This document shows positions 5,845 to 5,895 of a DNA stretch of 5,895 nt, piece after piece. The notes under the pieces are model-generated. The model was not told where the DNA came from. It ran no database searches and saw nothing but the letters and a program-made list of their open reading frames with translations. The first letter of the stretch is position 1; every line of letters begins with the position of its first letter. Made by a program: the position numbers and the translations under genes. Origin of the DNA: Pseudomonas sp. (lineage in GTDB: Bacteria > Pseudomonadota > Gammaproteobacteria > Pseudomonadales > Pseudomonadaceae); the NCBI GenBank assembly GCA_029240955.1, contig JARDZH010000159.1, positions 1-5,895 on the forward strand. The letters are read 5' to 3'.

Positions 5845-5872
5845 AAAGGCCGCTCGTTGAGCGGCCTTTTTT
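5845..5872 (+). terminator. Intrinsic terminator after the permease gene
   Basis: GGCCGCTC (5848-5855) and GAGCGGCC (5859-5866) form a perfect 8-bp stem with a 3-nt loop, extended by AAA/TTT pairing and followed by six T's (5867-5872). This is a strong Rho-independent terminator, so the permease is probably the last gene of its transcript. Confidence 0.93.
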
Positions 5873-5880
5873 GTCATTGT

Positions 5881-5895
5881 CCTGTAGGAGCGACC
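5881..5895 (+). repeat. Possible start of a Pseudomonas REP element, cut by the window edge
   Basis: CCTGTAGGAGCGACC resembles the left arm of the abundant Pseudomonas REP sequences that begin TGTAGGAGCGA and continue into a hairpin. Location right after a terminator, outside genes, is the usual setting. The complementary arm falls outside the window, so only partial support is available. Confidence 0.5.

Overview
The window looks like chromosomal DNA of a fluorescent-group Pseudomonas or close relative. The basis is the moderately high GC coding sequence, the typical Pseudomonas-like proteins, compact hairpin-plus-T-run terminators, and a right edge (5881-5895) that matches the start of the short palindromic REP elements common in P. 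fluorescens-type genomes. This is recognition by eye, not a database result. Five complete protein genes fill most of the 5.9 kb. I see no tRNA, rRNA, CRISPR array, insertion sequence or phage gene.

Layout from left to right. (1) Minus strand, 82-1053: a secreted or periplasmic endonuclease I (EndA/Vvn family) with an extra C-terminal Ada-like metal-binding module. (2) Plus strand, about 1183-2379: a class V PLP-dependent aminotransferase or epimerase, divergent from endA, with an overlapping promoter region at about 1064-1112. (3) A bidirectional terminator at 2392-2420, shared with the convergent genes that follow. (4) Minus strand, a two-gene unit: flavin reductase (3552-4037), then a luciferase-like flavin-dependent monooxygenase (2436-3473). 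(5) A 370-bp divergent control region (4038-4407). (6) Plus strand, 4408-5826: an NCS1-family nucleobase/hydantoin-type permease with its own terminator at 5845-5872.

The most interesting part is the right half. The reductase, the monooxygenase and the permease probably form one catabolic module: the permease imports a small N-containing ring compound, and the reductase feeds reduced flavin to the monooxygenase that attacks it. This resembles the RutA/RutF logic of pyrimidine breakdown in architecture, but it is not the Rut system. The substrate cannot be read from the sequence. The shared intergenic region supports co-regulation. It carries two near-identical operator-like sites (TGG[T/C]ATACC[G/A]TAATA), one close to each gene set; a perfect 13-bp inverted repeat that places GCCTTCGGCACCG in the presumed leader of both transcripts; and an imperfect tandem repeat between the two operators. 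No regulator gene lies in the window.

The left half (endA and the aminotransferase) shows no evident functional link to the right half.
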